18,891 nucleotides of DNA from Microcaldota archaeon (GTDB lineage: Archaea; Micrarchaeota; Micrarchaeia; Micrarchaeales; CABMGC01): positions 1 through 18,891 of the forward strand of contig JASHXR010000096.1 in the NCBI GenBank assembly GCA_030043435.1, written 5' to 3'. Below the pieces are notes generated by a model that saw only the letters and a program-made list of their open reading frames with translations, did no database searches and was not told the origin of the DNA. Of the stretch, positions 5,851 through 12,362 are shown one piece after another. Position numbers and translations under genes: made by a program. Within the stretch, counting starts at the first letter, position 1, and the number at the start of each line of letters is the position of its first letter.

Positions 5851-6870
5851 GTGAAACTATTCGATACAAAACCCAAAACAGATCCAGATTTCCTGTATGG
5901 AAGAGAGAAGGAGTTGGAACTGCTTGCGCAGTATCTCGGCCAGAAGGATTGGGTCATATTACTAGGTCCGCGTAGGATAGGCAAGACGTCGCTGGCTAAA
6001 TGCGCTATAACCAGACTAGGCTGCAAAAGTCTCCTTATAGATGCTAGAGACACCACTAATTTTGAAGAGGCGCTTATCAGCTCACTTAAAGAATATCAAA
6101 GCTCATTGAATATAAAAGCAGAGGTTAAAGTGCCGCATATTCCAGTGAATCTAGGGGTAAATTATAATAGAAGGTTGTCATCGCATACCTTGGATGCCGT
6201 GCTGAAAAGGATTAGCAGGCTAATAATCCTGATAGACGAGGCACAATGGTTGCATAACCCACGCAGGGTCAACATGCTGCTTGCATATTTATACGATACC
6301 TACTATGATAAGATAACTTTCATAATAACCGGATCAATGATAGGAGTTATGAAGTCCATAGTTGATCCTGGGGCAAAGAGCCCTCTGTATGGCAGGGCAA
6401 TGACCAAGATGGAGATAAAACGATGGTCCTCTTCAACCAGCATAGGTTTCCTAAAAGCAGGAAGCAAGGAGATAGGATTAGATATGGATGATAAGACAGG
6501 AGTAGCAATTGAGGGAAAACTGGATGGGCTTCCTGGATGGTTGACCCTTTTCGGATACAATTACAACCACACAAAAAATCCAGATACCGCCATGGCTGAG
6601 ACTGTAAAAGAGGCCAAAAAGGTTGTTTCTGAAGAATTGGGAAGCATAGAAAATTTAGGCATTGATACGGAACGGCCCATAATAATATTGAAGGCGCTGG
6701 CCAAGGTACCAAGCAGATTTAGCGAGCTCTTAGATCTAACTGGCTTTGGCAATGCTGTGCTGTCAAGGCATCTTGATACGCTAGAGAGGCTTGGTTATGT
6801 TGAAAAGGATAAAGTTGGCGAATATTTCATAAGTGACCCCATTCTAGCTGCTTATATCAAAGAAGGCTAA
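5851..6870 (+). CDS. Archaeal AAA/STAND-type ATPase with C-terminal winged helix
   Basis: A 339-residue P-loop NTPase of the archaeal ATPase group (PF01637-like). An N-terminal YGREKELELL motif is typical of the family. Walker A is GPRRIGKTS (residues 39-47). Walker B is IILIDEAQW (D129, E130). Sensor 1 is FIITGS (157-162). An Arg-containing SPLYGRA loop follows at about 177. The C-terminal ~90 residues (SRFSELLDLTGFGNAVLSRHLDTLERLGYVEK region) form a winged-helix domain that could bind DNA or a partner. Family members are scattered, often linked to mobile DNA, and their roles are mostly unknown. The start is GTG with no strong ribosome binding site. Composition is AT-rich and codon use differs from the neighbouring GC-rich genes, so recent acquisition is likely. 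It stands alone, preceded by the palindrome array and followed by a hairpin-rich non-coding stretch. Confidence 0.88.
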   Translation: MKLFDTKPKTDPDFLYGREKELELLAQYLGQKDWVILLGPRRIGKTSLAKCAITRLGCKSLLIDARDTTNFEEALISSLKEYQSSLNIKAEVKVPHIPVNLGVNYNRRLSSHTLDAVLKRISRLIILIDEAQWLHNPRRVNMLLAYLYDTYYDKITFIITGSMIGVMKSIVDPGAKSPLYGRAMTKMEIKRWSSSTSIGFLKAGSKEIGLDMDDKTGVAIEGKLDGLPGWLTLFGYNYNHTKNPDTAMAETVKEAKKVVSEELGSIENLGIDTERPIIILKALAKVPSRFSELLDLTGFGNAVLSRHLDTLERLGYVEKDKVGEYFISDPILAAYIKEG

Positions 6871-6908
6871 CTGGACGTTGGTGTGAGGTTTACCGATTCT
6901 CCATAGCC

Positions 6909-6989
6909 CCATAAACCAGGAGGTTTATGGTGAGGATGACGCCGGCTCGTGCCCGGCAGTGTCTATCTACTAGTTAGCGAATGCTAACT
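6909..6989 (+). other. Cluster of three hairpins, possible structured RNA or terminator
   Basis: Hairpin A: CCATAAACC (6909-6917), loop AGGA, GGTTTATGG (6922-6930), a perfect 9-bp stem. Hairpin B: GCCGG (6941-6945) with CCGGC (6953-6957). Hairpin C: AGTTAGC (6972-6978), loop GAAT, GCTAACT (6983-6989), a perfect 7-bp stem. They follow the ATPase stop by 38 bp. Three stems in 81 bp is more than expected by chance. They could be an ncRNA, a 3' UTR structure, or subterminal hairpins of a lost transposon of the IS200/IS605 kind. The strand is uncertain because hairpins are symmetric. Confidence 0.45.
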
Positions 6990-7290
6990 GTACAGCACTA
7001 TATTCAAATGCGGTTGATAACGACGTCATTCTGAGATATAACCTATAGGCATTGTTCCAAACTCTTGAGACTTTTGGGCTATCGACGTTTCGTTTGTTTG
7101 AAAACGCACAATTTTCGGATAAGTCGCCATCTTTCATCAACCGTATTCAGCGGCAGTGCCAACTGTACCGCATCTCTTATTTAGTGCATAACAAGATTAC
7201 AACAGGTCTATTGAAAGAGTGAAGAAGTCTCTGACCCTTGGTAGAGAAACCTAGTTTTGTTGTTTTAGAAGAAGGTAAGATATCTGAGAA

Positions 7291-7305
7291 TATATTATTT
7301 AAAAG
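7291..7305 (+). promoter_or_regulatory. TATA box of the island HAD gene
   Basis: TATATTATTTAAAAG at 7291-7305. The part ATTTAAAAG would start transcription near 7325, shortly before the ATG at 7336. The part TATATTAT would start it near the TTG at 7318. Confidence 0.5.
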
Positions 7306-7335
7306 CTTGGAAAGACATTGAATATATGGGATGTA

Positions 7336-7953
7336 ATGATAGATACAATAATATTTGATTTGTCCGAAGTCCAGATGACCGGATTGGTAGGAGTAGAGAA
7401 AAGATTATCGGCCATATTAAATCTGCCTGCATCTGAAGTGTTGCATAAACTTTCAGGACCTGATATTGTTCTCTTTTTTAATGGTAGGATAACAGAAGAG
7501 GAATATATATCCAGAATAACCAGCAAAAATAAATGGCCTGTAGAAAGTGCAGTCATAAAAAAACTTATTAGAGAGAATTTTAGAGAGATCGAAGGTATGA
7601 GGGCCATTGTAAAACGACTCCGCGACAAAGGGTACAAATTAGGTTTACTTTCAGTACATGGAAGAGAGTGGGTGGAATACATATCAAGAAAGTTCAAACA
7701 CCATGAGCTATTCCATGTTGTATCTTATTCATTCGAAAACGGAATATCCAAACCAAATAGAAGAGCATACACAGATATTTTAGATAAACTAGGATCAAAG
7801 GCAGAGAATACTGTGTTTATAGACGATAATGAATCAAATCTCGTACCTGCAAGAGAATTGGGGATGATGGTAATCCTATTTGCTGATACTGCTAAGCTAA
7901 TAAATGAGTTAACAGCTCTGGGGATTGAAGGGCTGGGCCAAGACACGAAATGA
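7336..7953 (+). CDS. HAD-superfamily protein with DxS motif I
   Basis: A 205-residue HAD fold protein from the ATG at 7336 (a TTG at 7318 would add six residues). Motif I is IIFDLSEV: the nucleophile D8 is present, but the second Asp of DxD is Ser10. Motif II Ser is in LGLLSVHGREW, motif III Lys in NGISKPNRRAY, and motif IV Asp pair in FIDDNESNL. The FDLSEV form resembles the FDLGGV/FDLGNV group of HAD-IA proteins (YihX-like), some of which remain active phosphatases, so loss of activity cannot be assumed. Composition is AT-rich like the ATPase gene and unlike the flanking housekeeping genes. It stands alone between a long non-coding gap and a convergent gene. Substrate unknown. Confidence 0.85.
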   Translation: MIDTIIFDLSEVQMTGLVGVEKRLSAILNLPASEVLHKLSGPDIVLFFNGRITEEEYISRITSKNKWPVESAVIKKLIRENFREIEGMRAIVKRLRDKGYKLGLLSVHGREWVEYISRKFKHHELFHVVSYSFENGISKPNRRAYTDILDKLGSKAENTVFIDDNESNLVPARELGMMVILFADTAKLINELTALGIEGLGQDTK

Positions 7954-8032
7954 ACAAGCGCGGTTGAATGCGTACCAGTCTTTTCCTTTTGGCGGCACCA
8001 ATTAACGTAGATATTTGCCATAGCCAAGCGCT

Positions 8033-8077
8033 TCACAAACTCAGCTACTTTCGCTCTCAGCGTTCTTCTTTTTGTGA
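8033..8077. terminator. Inverted repeat between convergent genes, possible bidirectional terminator
   Basis: TCACAAA (8033-8039) and TTTGTGA (8071-8077) are inverted, with a T-rich run TTCTTCTTTTT just before the right arm. It lies between the ends of the HAD gene (7953) and the DUF763 gene (8087). Archaeal termination depends on oligo-T more than on hairpins, so the T-rich run is the stronger hint for the plus-strand gene. Confidence 0.35.
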
Positions 8078-8086
8078 GCTCTCTTC

Positions 8087-9157
8087 TTAATGTAGGACGC
8101 CCCTCCCCGCGGAGACGCTGGCAGCCAGTCTCCTTAGCGCTTTGTACCTCTCGCCATGATCCATTCTCGCCCTGTCTATGATCAGGTTCATGGAGTCCAC
8201 CACAGAGTCGTAGGTCTTCCTGTTTATCTCGAATGGTATCCTGTCCTTTCCGCCGAGGTTGTATGCATACGCGACCGGGTCCCTCTGCGCGAGCTCCTTC
8301 TCGAAGATGAGGCTTGAGACGAACGCCAGCGACCTCAGGGTAGACCTGCCCACTCCCTTTACCAGCAGGAGCTCCCTGTAATCCGAAGGCTTGGCCTCGC
8401 TTGCCGCCCTTATAAGCTCAAGGCCCTTCTTCCCTATGTCAGCCTGCGGATGTATCCAGTGCCTTGACGGATAGCTCAGCTCCCTTGCGATTCTTGGATA
8501 GTCAGAGAGCGCTTCTACGCTTCCCGTTCTCGCCCACTTATTCCGCTCGTAGGTGAGGTCAACGGTGGCCTGGCGCATGTCAGTGCTCACAGCGCTGTGC
8601 GGCTCGTTTGTTATGTCGCCCTGGTCGACGAGGTCGCCGTTCCACTGGAACCTCACGGCCATGTTGCTGCCATCTGACATCCCCTGCTGCACTACGGCCC
8701 ACTTCGAGTCCTTTGTGAAGATGAACGTGTGGTGGTAGATGCCGAGGTTGTCGTAGACCATGCCGCTGTCGATCTTTGCAGAGAGCCTGCTGTACTCGGT
8801 GAACCTCTTGTCCATCGAGGGAATGGAGAGCAGGTCGACTCCCCTTATTATCTCTTCGGGAGTCTTGAGGCCTGCCCTTCCCTTGCCCCCGGCGATATAG
8901 ATCTCGCCGGAATCGTTGAGCGCCTCTTTCAGCGCGCCCATAGTTACAGTGGTAGTGCCGCTGCTGTGCCAGTCGTATCCTATGGCACAGGAGAGCGCCT
9001 GGAACCAGTTGGAGTCGCTGAGCCTGGCAAGCAGCTCGTTGGCCCCATATTCGTCTATGATGACCGTGCTTATTGCCTTGCTGAGCCGCACCATCCTTGG
9101 GAAGAGCCAGTGAGGGGCTCTTCCGCCATGCAACGGAAGCCGTGTTGCAGAGTGCAT
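8087..9157 (-). CDS. DUF763 family protein
   Basis: A 356-residue member of DUF763. Diagnostic blocks are TRLPLHGGRAPHWLF near the N-terminus, YDWHSSGTTTVTMGALKEAL at 61-80, a central GMVYDNLGIYHHTFIFT block, and a C-terminal NEPHSAV / RHWIHPQADIGKKGLE region. Residues ~258-285 (RELLLVKGVGRSTLRSLAF) form a helix-hairpin-helix, a common nonspecific DNA-binding element, so a DNA-related, perhaps nuclease, function is plausible but unproven. The family occurs widely in archaea and thermophilic bacteria. The ATG at 9157 gives the family-typical start and has a GGTGG just upstream. The composition is close to the GC-rich genome, so the island ends before this gene. It is divergent from the EamA operon, sharing a 56-bp promoter region. 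Confidence 0.85.
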   Translation of the reverse strand: MHSATRLPLHGGRAPHWLFPRMVRLSKAISTVIIDEYGANELLARLSDSNWFQALSCAIGYDWHSSGTTTVTMGALKEALNDSGEIYIAGGKGRAGLKTPEEIIRGVDLLSIPSMDKRFTEYSRLSAKIDSGMVYDNLGIYHHTFIFTKDSKWAVVQQGMSDGSNMAVRFQWNGDLVDQGDITNEPHSAVSTDMRQATVDLTYERNKWARTGSVEALSDYPRIARELSYPSRHWIHPQADIGKKGLELIRAASEAKPSDYRELLLVKGVGRSTLRSLAFVSSLIFEKELAQRDPVAYAYNLGGKDRIPFEINRKTYDSVVDSMNLIIDRARMDHGERYKALRRLAASVSAGRGVLH

Positions 9158-9170
9158 GATGCCACCATAA

Positions 9171-9199
9171 CGTATTATATTGTACCGGGATATTTAAGT
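9171..9199. promoter_or_regulatory. Divergent promoters (DUF763 / EamA operon)
   Basis: The 56-bp spacer 9158-9213 holds two TATA-like elements. On the minus strand, CAATATAATAC (9173-9183) serves the DUF763 gene, giving a nearly leaderless transcript. On the plus strand, ATATTTAAG (9190-9198) serves the EamA operon, with a start near 9220. The boxes are only ~10 bp apart, so the two promoters may compete. Confidence 0.5.
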
Positions 9200-9213
9200 A
9201 CCGAGCCCGGCCT

Positions 9214-10098
9214 GTGACCACGGGTAAACGCGGTGTCCACTTGAATCCGTTAACAGGAGTTATGTTCGGCATAATAGCCATGCTCGGCTTTGGGCTACAG
9301 AACTTCTTCACCATAGGATTGGCAAGAAGGCTGGGAGGCTTCAGGTCTGGGACCTGGATCGAGATTCTGGTGCTGATAATAGTACTCTGTCTTGCCGTCT
9401 TCTTCTTCAGATATACGGCCATCACTCTCGAGGAGGTGTTGGCCATCGTAGCGGCAGGGTTCGCCTCAGCAGTGGCGATCTTTGCGCTGAACAAGGGGTT
9501 CCAGGCAGGGAATGCGTCGGTAGTCGTCACCATATCAGGTGCATGGGGGCTGGTGACCGCGCTGCTTGGCATCCTGCTTCTTGGGCAGGGAATAACTTAT
9601 ATCGAGGCTTTTGCGATAGGGCTAATAGTCATAGGCACGCTACTCGTCTCGTTAAACCTCAGGAGCCATATGCCCGGATCCAGGGCAGGGGGCCTGGGCG
9701 TGAACTATGCGCTCGTCTCGCTGCTTGGTTTTGGGGCGTTCTACTTTCTCCTTGACCTTGTGGTGAAGAGCATAGGCTGGTTCCCTGCCACGGTGCTCAT
9801 CCTTATCCCTGTAGTGCTCTTCCTGCTGCTTTTTGGCAGGCTGACGAAGAACAAGCTGGTGATACCGAGGCACGACCTCCCGATGTTCCTGTTTATAGCG
9901 TTACTGAACCTGGCCGGGTTCGTGGCTTATAATCTCGGGGTCAGCTACAGCTTCTCGATAGCGTTAGCGCCGATAACAGCCGCGAATCCGGTGATAGTGG
10001 TTCTTCTCGCATATATAGTCTTGAAGGAGAGGCTCGGGAGGAACCAGCTGGTAGGCATTGCGATGGTTTTAATAGGCTTGATATCATTATCGATATGA
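9214..10098 (+). CDS. EamA-type (DMT superfamily) membrane transporter
   Basis: A 294-residue, highly hydrophobic protein with about ten transmembrane helices in two repeated halves of five, as in EamA/DMT transporters. The first helix starts at GVMFGIIAMLGFGLQNFF. The second half begins near NYALVSLLGFGAFYFLL. The C-terminal half has the typical AAxPVIVVLLAYIVLKERLGRNQLVGIAMVLIG block (the last part reads ERLGRNQLVGIAMVLIG), and the first half the parallel SGAWGLVTALLGILLLGQ. Substrates in this family vary (amino acids, sugars, metabolites) and cannot be predicted. Start is uncertain: GTG 9214 is listed, but TTG 9241 (GGTG upstream, better placed after the TATA box at 9190) or ATG 9262 could be used. 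It heads an apparent operon with the Cys-rich peptide, a methyltransferase and an M16 peptidase. Confidence 0.85.
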   Translation: MTTGKRGVHLNPLTGVMFGIIAMLGFGLQNFFTIGLARRLGGFRSGTWIEILVLIIVLCLAVFFFRYTAITLEEVLAIVAAGFASAVAIFALNKGFQAGNASVVVTISGAWGLVTALLGILLLGQGITYIEAFAIGLIVIGTLLVSLNLRSHMPGSRAGGLGVNYALVSLLGFGAFYFLLDLVVKSIGWFPATVLILIPVVLFLLLFGRLTKNKLVIPRHDLPMFLFIALLNLAGFVAYNLGVSYSFSIALAPITAANPVIVVLLAYIVLKERLGRNQLVGIAMVLIGLISLSI

Positions 10099-10111
10099 GA
10101 CAGGAGATATT

Positions 10112-10261
10112 ATGGCCAACCAGGGAGCAGGCGGAGGATGCGAGTGCGGAGGGGGGTGCAGGTGCGGCTGCGCGACTGGATGCAGGTGCAAGGAGAACTG
10201 CTTCTGCGGATGCACGTGCGGAGAGAGGCGCAAGGAGAGGAACGGAGACCTCGCTTACTAA
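10112..10261 (+). CDS. 49-residue Cys-rich, metallothionein-like peptide
   Basis: A short ORF of 49 codons with 11 cysteines, at positions 10, 12, 16, 18, 20, 24, 26, 30, 32, 34 and 36. They form repeated C-x-C units (CxC, CxCxC, CxC, CxCxCxC) separated by short Gly/Arg/Lys turns, the pattern of metallothioneins, which bind Zn, Cu or Cd through Cys thiolates. There are no His residues and no signal peptide, and the tail is charged (ERRKERNGDLAY). It has a clear ribosome binding site (GGAG at 10103-10106), starts 13 bp after the EamA stop, and ends 12 bp before the methyltransferase start, so it is translated in an operon. Low-complexity Cys/Gly composition makes homology calls unreliable; I do not recognise an exact family. 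A role in metal storage or detoxification is inferred from composition and context. Confidence 0.8.
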   Translation: MANQGAGGGCECGGGCRCGCATGCRCKENCFCGCTCGERRKERNGDLAY

Positions 10262-10273
10262 GCGTGCGTACTG

Positions 10274-10969
10274 ATGGGAGACGATGCGGAGCTGTGGAAC
10301 AGGGAGTATTCGCGTGAAGGCATACCGTCCTCTTTCAGGACAAGGCCCTCTAGTCCGGTGGAAGGCCTCTTGCCGCTCTTGAAGAGGAGCAACGCAAGGA
10401 AGATAGTCGACATCGGCTGCGGAGCGGGAAGGAACTCGTTGTTCCTCGCCAGCAATGGATTTGAGCTCTACAGCATGGACTTTGCCAGCGACGCGGTAAA
10501 GAGGATGAGGCAGAGGGCGAGGTCCGATGGCCTGTCGAGGAAGCTGCATGCGATTTGTCAGGACGTTGGCACAAAATGGAAGCTCGGGACAGGCAGCCTC
10601 GACGCTGCAATAGACACGTTCTGCTATAAGCACCTGATAGGCAGGAAGGAGCAGGAGAGGTACAGGTCGGAGCTTGGGAGGGTGCTGAAGCCTGGCGGCA
10701 TATACCTGTTAAGCCTTGCCGACGTGAATGACTCGTACTATGGCGCCCTGCCAAAGAAGGAGCTCTACGGAAACATGGTGGTGAGAGACCCTGGAAATGG
10801 GATAAGGTCGGTCCTTTACTCGAAGAGAGAGGTCGAAACGGTTTTCTCAGGAAGGTTCAAATTAGTCGCGTACAAAAGGAAGGTGCAGAGCAATACCATG
10901 TACGGAAGGCGCTACAGACGCAGGGTCACCCATGTCTTCGTCTTCCGCAAGAGGGAGAAGAGCCAATGA
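10274..10969 (+). CDS. Class I SAM-dependent methyltransferase (TehB-like)
   Basis: A 231-residue Rossmann-fold methyltransferase. Motif I is VDIGCGAGRNSLFLA (45-59), the SAM-binding glycine loop. The acidic end of β2 is D69 in YSMDFASDAV. Motif post-I/II region includes GSLDAAIDTFCYKHL, and motif III is LKPGGIYLLSL. The GCGxGRNSLFLA form is shared with TehB and related enzymes that methylate metalloid or thiol substrates, but the same motif occurs in other small-molecule methyltransferases, so the substrate is open. The C-terminus is very basic (MYGRRYRRRVTHVFVFRKRE). It starts 12 bp after the Cys-rich peptide and overlaps the next gene by 4 bp (ATGA), so translational coupling is likely. 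A metal(loid)-related role is an inference from the neighbour. Confidence 0.88.
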   Translation: MGDDAELWNREYSREGIPSSFRTRPSSPVEGLLPLLKRSNARKIVDIGCGAGRNSLFLASNGFELYSMDFASDAVKRMRQRARSDGLSRKLHAICQDVGTKWKLGTGSLDAAIDTFCYKHLIGRKEQERYRSELGRVLKPGGIYLLSLADVNDSYYGALPKKELYGNMVVRDPGNGIRSVLYSKREVETVFSGRFKLVAYKRKVQSNTMYGRRYRRRVTHVFVFRKREKSQ

Positions 10970-12195
10970 GACCTGTCGCGCTGACATTGAAGAACGGGAT
11001 GCGCGTCTGCATCTACCCTACGCCAGGCCTAGAGAGCGTCGGCATAGCGGTCGGGGTCAACTACGGCTCGATAGACGACAGGAAGGAGATAAACGGGGCC
11101 GCGCACTACCTTGAGCACATGCTTTTCAAGGGCACAACTGGGAGGAGCGCGCAGGACATAAAGCAGGAGATACGCGACATAGGGGTGAGCTGGAACGCCT
11201 TCACCACCTTCGAGACCACGGTATACTATATGCAGGGCTACTCCGGCTACTTCGAGGAGATGGCAGACCTTCTCTCAGACATGACGACAAACTCTACGCT
11301 CCCTGAGAAGGAGTTCGAGCTGGAGAGGGGCCCTGTGATAAACGAGAAGCTGATACACCAGGACAACCCGCGCTTCTTCTTCTACGACACGTTCGGAAAG
11401 GTCCTCTACAAGCGCCATCCTGCGATGAGGCCTGTGGGCGGCTCCAGGGAGTCTATCGAGAGGACTACCAGGAAGGACCTGCTTGGCATATACGGCTCGT
11501 ATTACACACCTAGGAACATGATGGTAGTGGTGTATGGGAAGGTCGAGGCGAGGAAGGCAGCGCGGACGGTAAAAGAGCGCTTCGGTGCTTTCAGCAGGAG
11601 GTACGTCGAGCTCAAGAGGCCGGTAGCAGACGAGGCACAGAGGAAGGAGGAGGTCACGATCCGGAAGGAGAACATAAAGCAGGCGCGGATAGGCATAGGC
11701 TTCAAGACCATGCCATACCTGGAATCTACGACAGGCGAGTTCCTCTCCATGCTTATAATCAGCAAGATGCTCTCATATAGGCTCTTCGACGAGGTGAGGG
11801 ACAGGAACGGCCTCTCCTACGACCCGTCAGCAGCATACTATCCGTTCAGCACCTTCAGCTTCATAGGCGCGCAGGCGGGAGTCGAGCCCAAGGATGTCGG
11901 AGCCGCAAAGGATATCATGCTGGACGAGCTGCGAAAGCTGGGGAGGGGCGAGATTGGCAGGGAGGAGGTGGAGAGGGCGAAGGAGGGGCTCGCCATACAG
12001 TACATGATGCAGAGGGAGAACACGCTCAGCATGGTGAACTCCATAGCCTCGTACGCGCTTATAACTGGGGAGTACCACTTCGCGGAGAGGCTTCCAGGCA
12101 TGGTAAGGAAGGTGGGGCTTGACGCAGTCAGGAGGTACTGCAAGCGGTATATAAGGACGGAGAGGCGCAGCGCTGTCGTGCTCAAGCCTGCCTGA
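10966..12195 (+). CDS. M16 family zinc metallopeptidase (pitrilysin / MPP-like)
   Basis: A 409-residue peptidase with the inverted zinc motif H47-Y-L-E50-H51 and the third ligand E127 exactly 76 residues after H51 (in VINEK), matching the HxxEH...E rule of M16. The N-terminal active half is followed by a second half carrying the substrate-binding R/Y pair in FDEVRDRNGLSYD. Single two-domain M16B proteins of this length act as homodimers or pairs and degrade short peptides or cut presequences. There is no signal peptide, so it is probably cytosolic. It overlaps the methyltransferase stop by 4 bp and ends the operon; a hairpin with a following T run lies 28 bp downstream. The substrate is unknown. 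M16 proteins are less common in archaea than in bacteria. Confidence 0.93.
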   Translation: MRPVALTLKNGMRVCIYPTPGLESVGIAVGVNYGSIDDRKEINGAAHYLEHMLFKGTTGRSAQDIKQEIRDIGVSWNAFTTFETTVYYMQGYSGYFEEMADLLSDMTTNSTLPEKEFELERGPVINEKLIHQDNPRFFFYDTFGKVLYKRHPAMRPVGGSRESIERTTRKDLLGIYGSYYTPRNMMVVVYGKVEARKAARTVKERFGAFSRRYVELKRPVADEAQRKEEVTIRKENIKQARIGIGFKTMPYLESTTGEFLSMLIISKMLSYRLFDEVRDRNGLSYDPSAAYYPFSTFSFIGAQAGVEPKDVGAAKDIMLDELRKLGRGEIGREEVERAKEGLAIQYMMQRENTLSMVNSIASYALITGEYHFAERLPGMVRKVGLDAVRRYCKRYIRTERRSAVVLKPA

Positions 12196-12222
12196 TCGCT
12201 AGGCTAGACCGGCTCTGCACAG

Positions 12223-12241
12223 AAAGCCTTTCCCGGCTTTT
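12223..12241 (+). terminator. Hairpin terminator-like element after the M16 operon
   Basis: AAAGCC (12223-12228), loop TTTCCC, GGCTTT (12235-12240), followed by one more T. It lies between the M16 stop and the L1 promoter, where a transcript end is expected. Confidence 0.45.
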
Positions 12242-12288
12242 AGCGCTCTGCAACGCATATATGGGCATCCGGGTTGGAAGCAGCAGCC

Positions 12289-12297
12289 TTTTTATAC
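12289..12297 (+). promoter_or_regulatory. TATA box of the L1-L10-L12 operon
   Basis: TTTTTATAC at 12289-12297 predicts transcription start near 12319, giving a ~45-nt leader. The leader contains a small hairpin, CTGCA-GCTT-TGCAG (about 12338-12351), directly before the strong ribosome binding site GGAGGGAGGAG. Archaeal L1 is known to autoregulate its operon in Methanococcus; a site cannot be assigned here by eye. Confidence 0.55.
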
Positions 12298-12362
12298 CTA
12301 TCCTGAGCAAGTATACTGCTTATTTTCCCGTCAGCACTGCAGCTTTGCAGGAGGGAGGAGTT

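Larger units (their letters stand above)
6871..7335. other. 465-bp non-coding stretch in the AT-rich island
   Basis: No convincing ORF on either strand. The first ~120 bp hold three consecutive hairpins, listed separately, and the octamer GCTAACTG occurs twice (6866-6873, overlapping the ATPase stop, and 6983-6990). The remainder (7000-7280) shows only weak short inverted repeats, such as GCGG...CCGC near 7150. The last ~45 bp carry the TATA-like promoter of the next gene. No recognisable transposase remnant was found. Confidence 0.6.

Noticed and set aside
7013..7036. Second box C/D sRNA (GTTGATAA ... CTGA)
   Set aside because: The C box is poor, the spacing is short, and no second pair of boxes follows.
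7838..7852. Possible att repeat of the tRNA-Ser 3' end (TCTCGTACC)
   Set aside because: Only 9 bases match, inside the HAD coding sequence, so the island would end within a complete gene. Chance match.
12261..12362. N-terminal extension of L1 from the ATG at 12261
   Set aside because: The TATA box at 12289-12297 lies downstream of this ATG, and the strong ribosome binding site and family length support the ATG at 12363.
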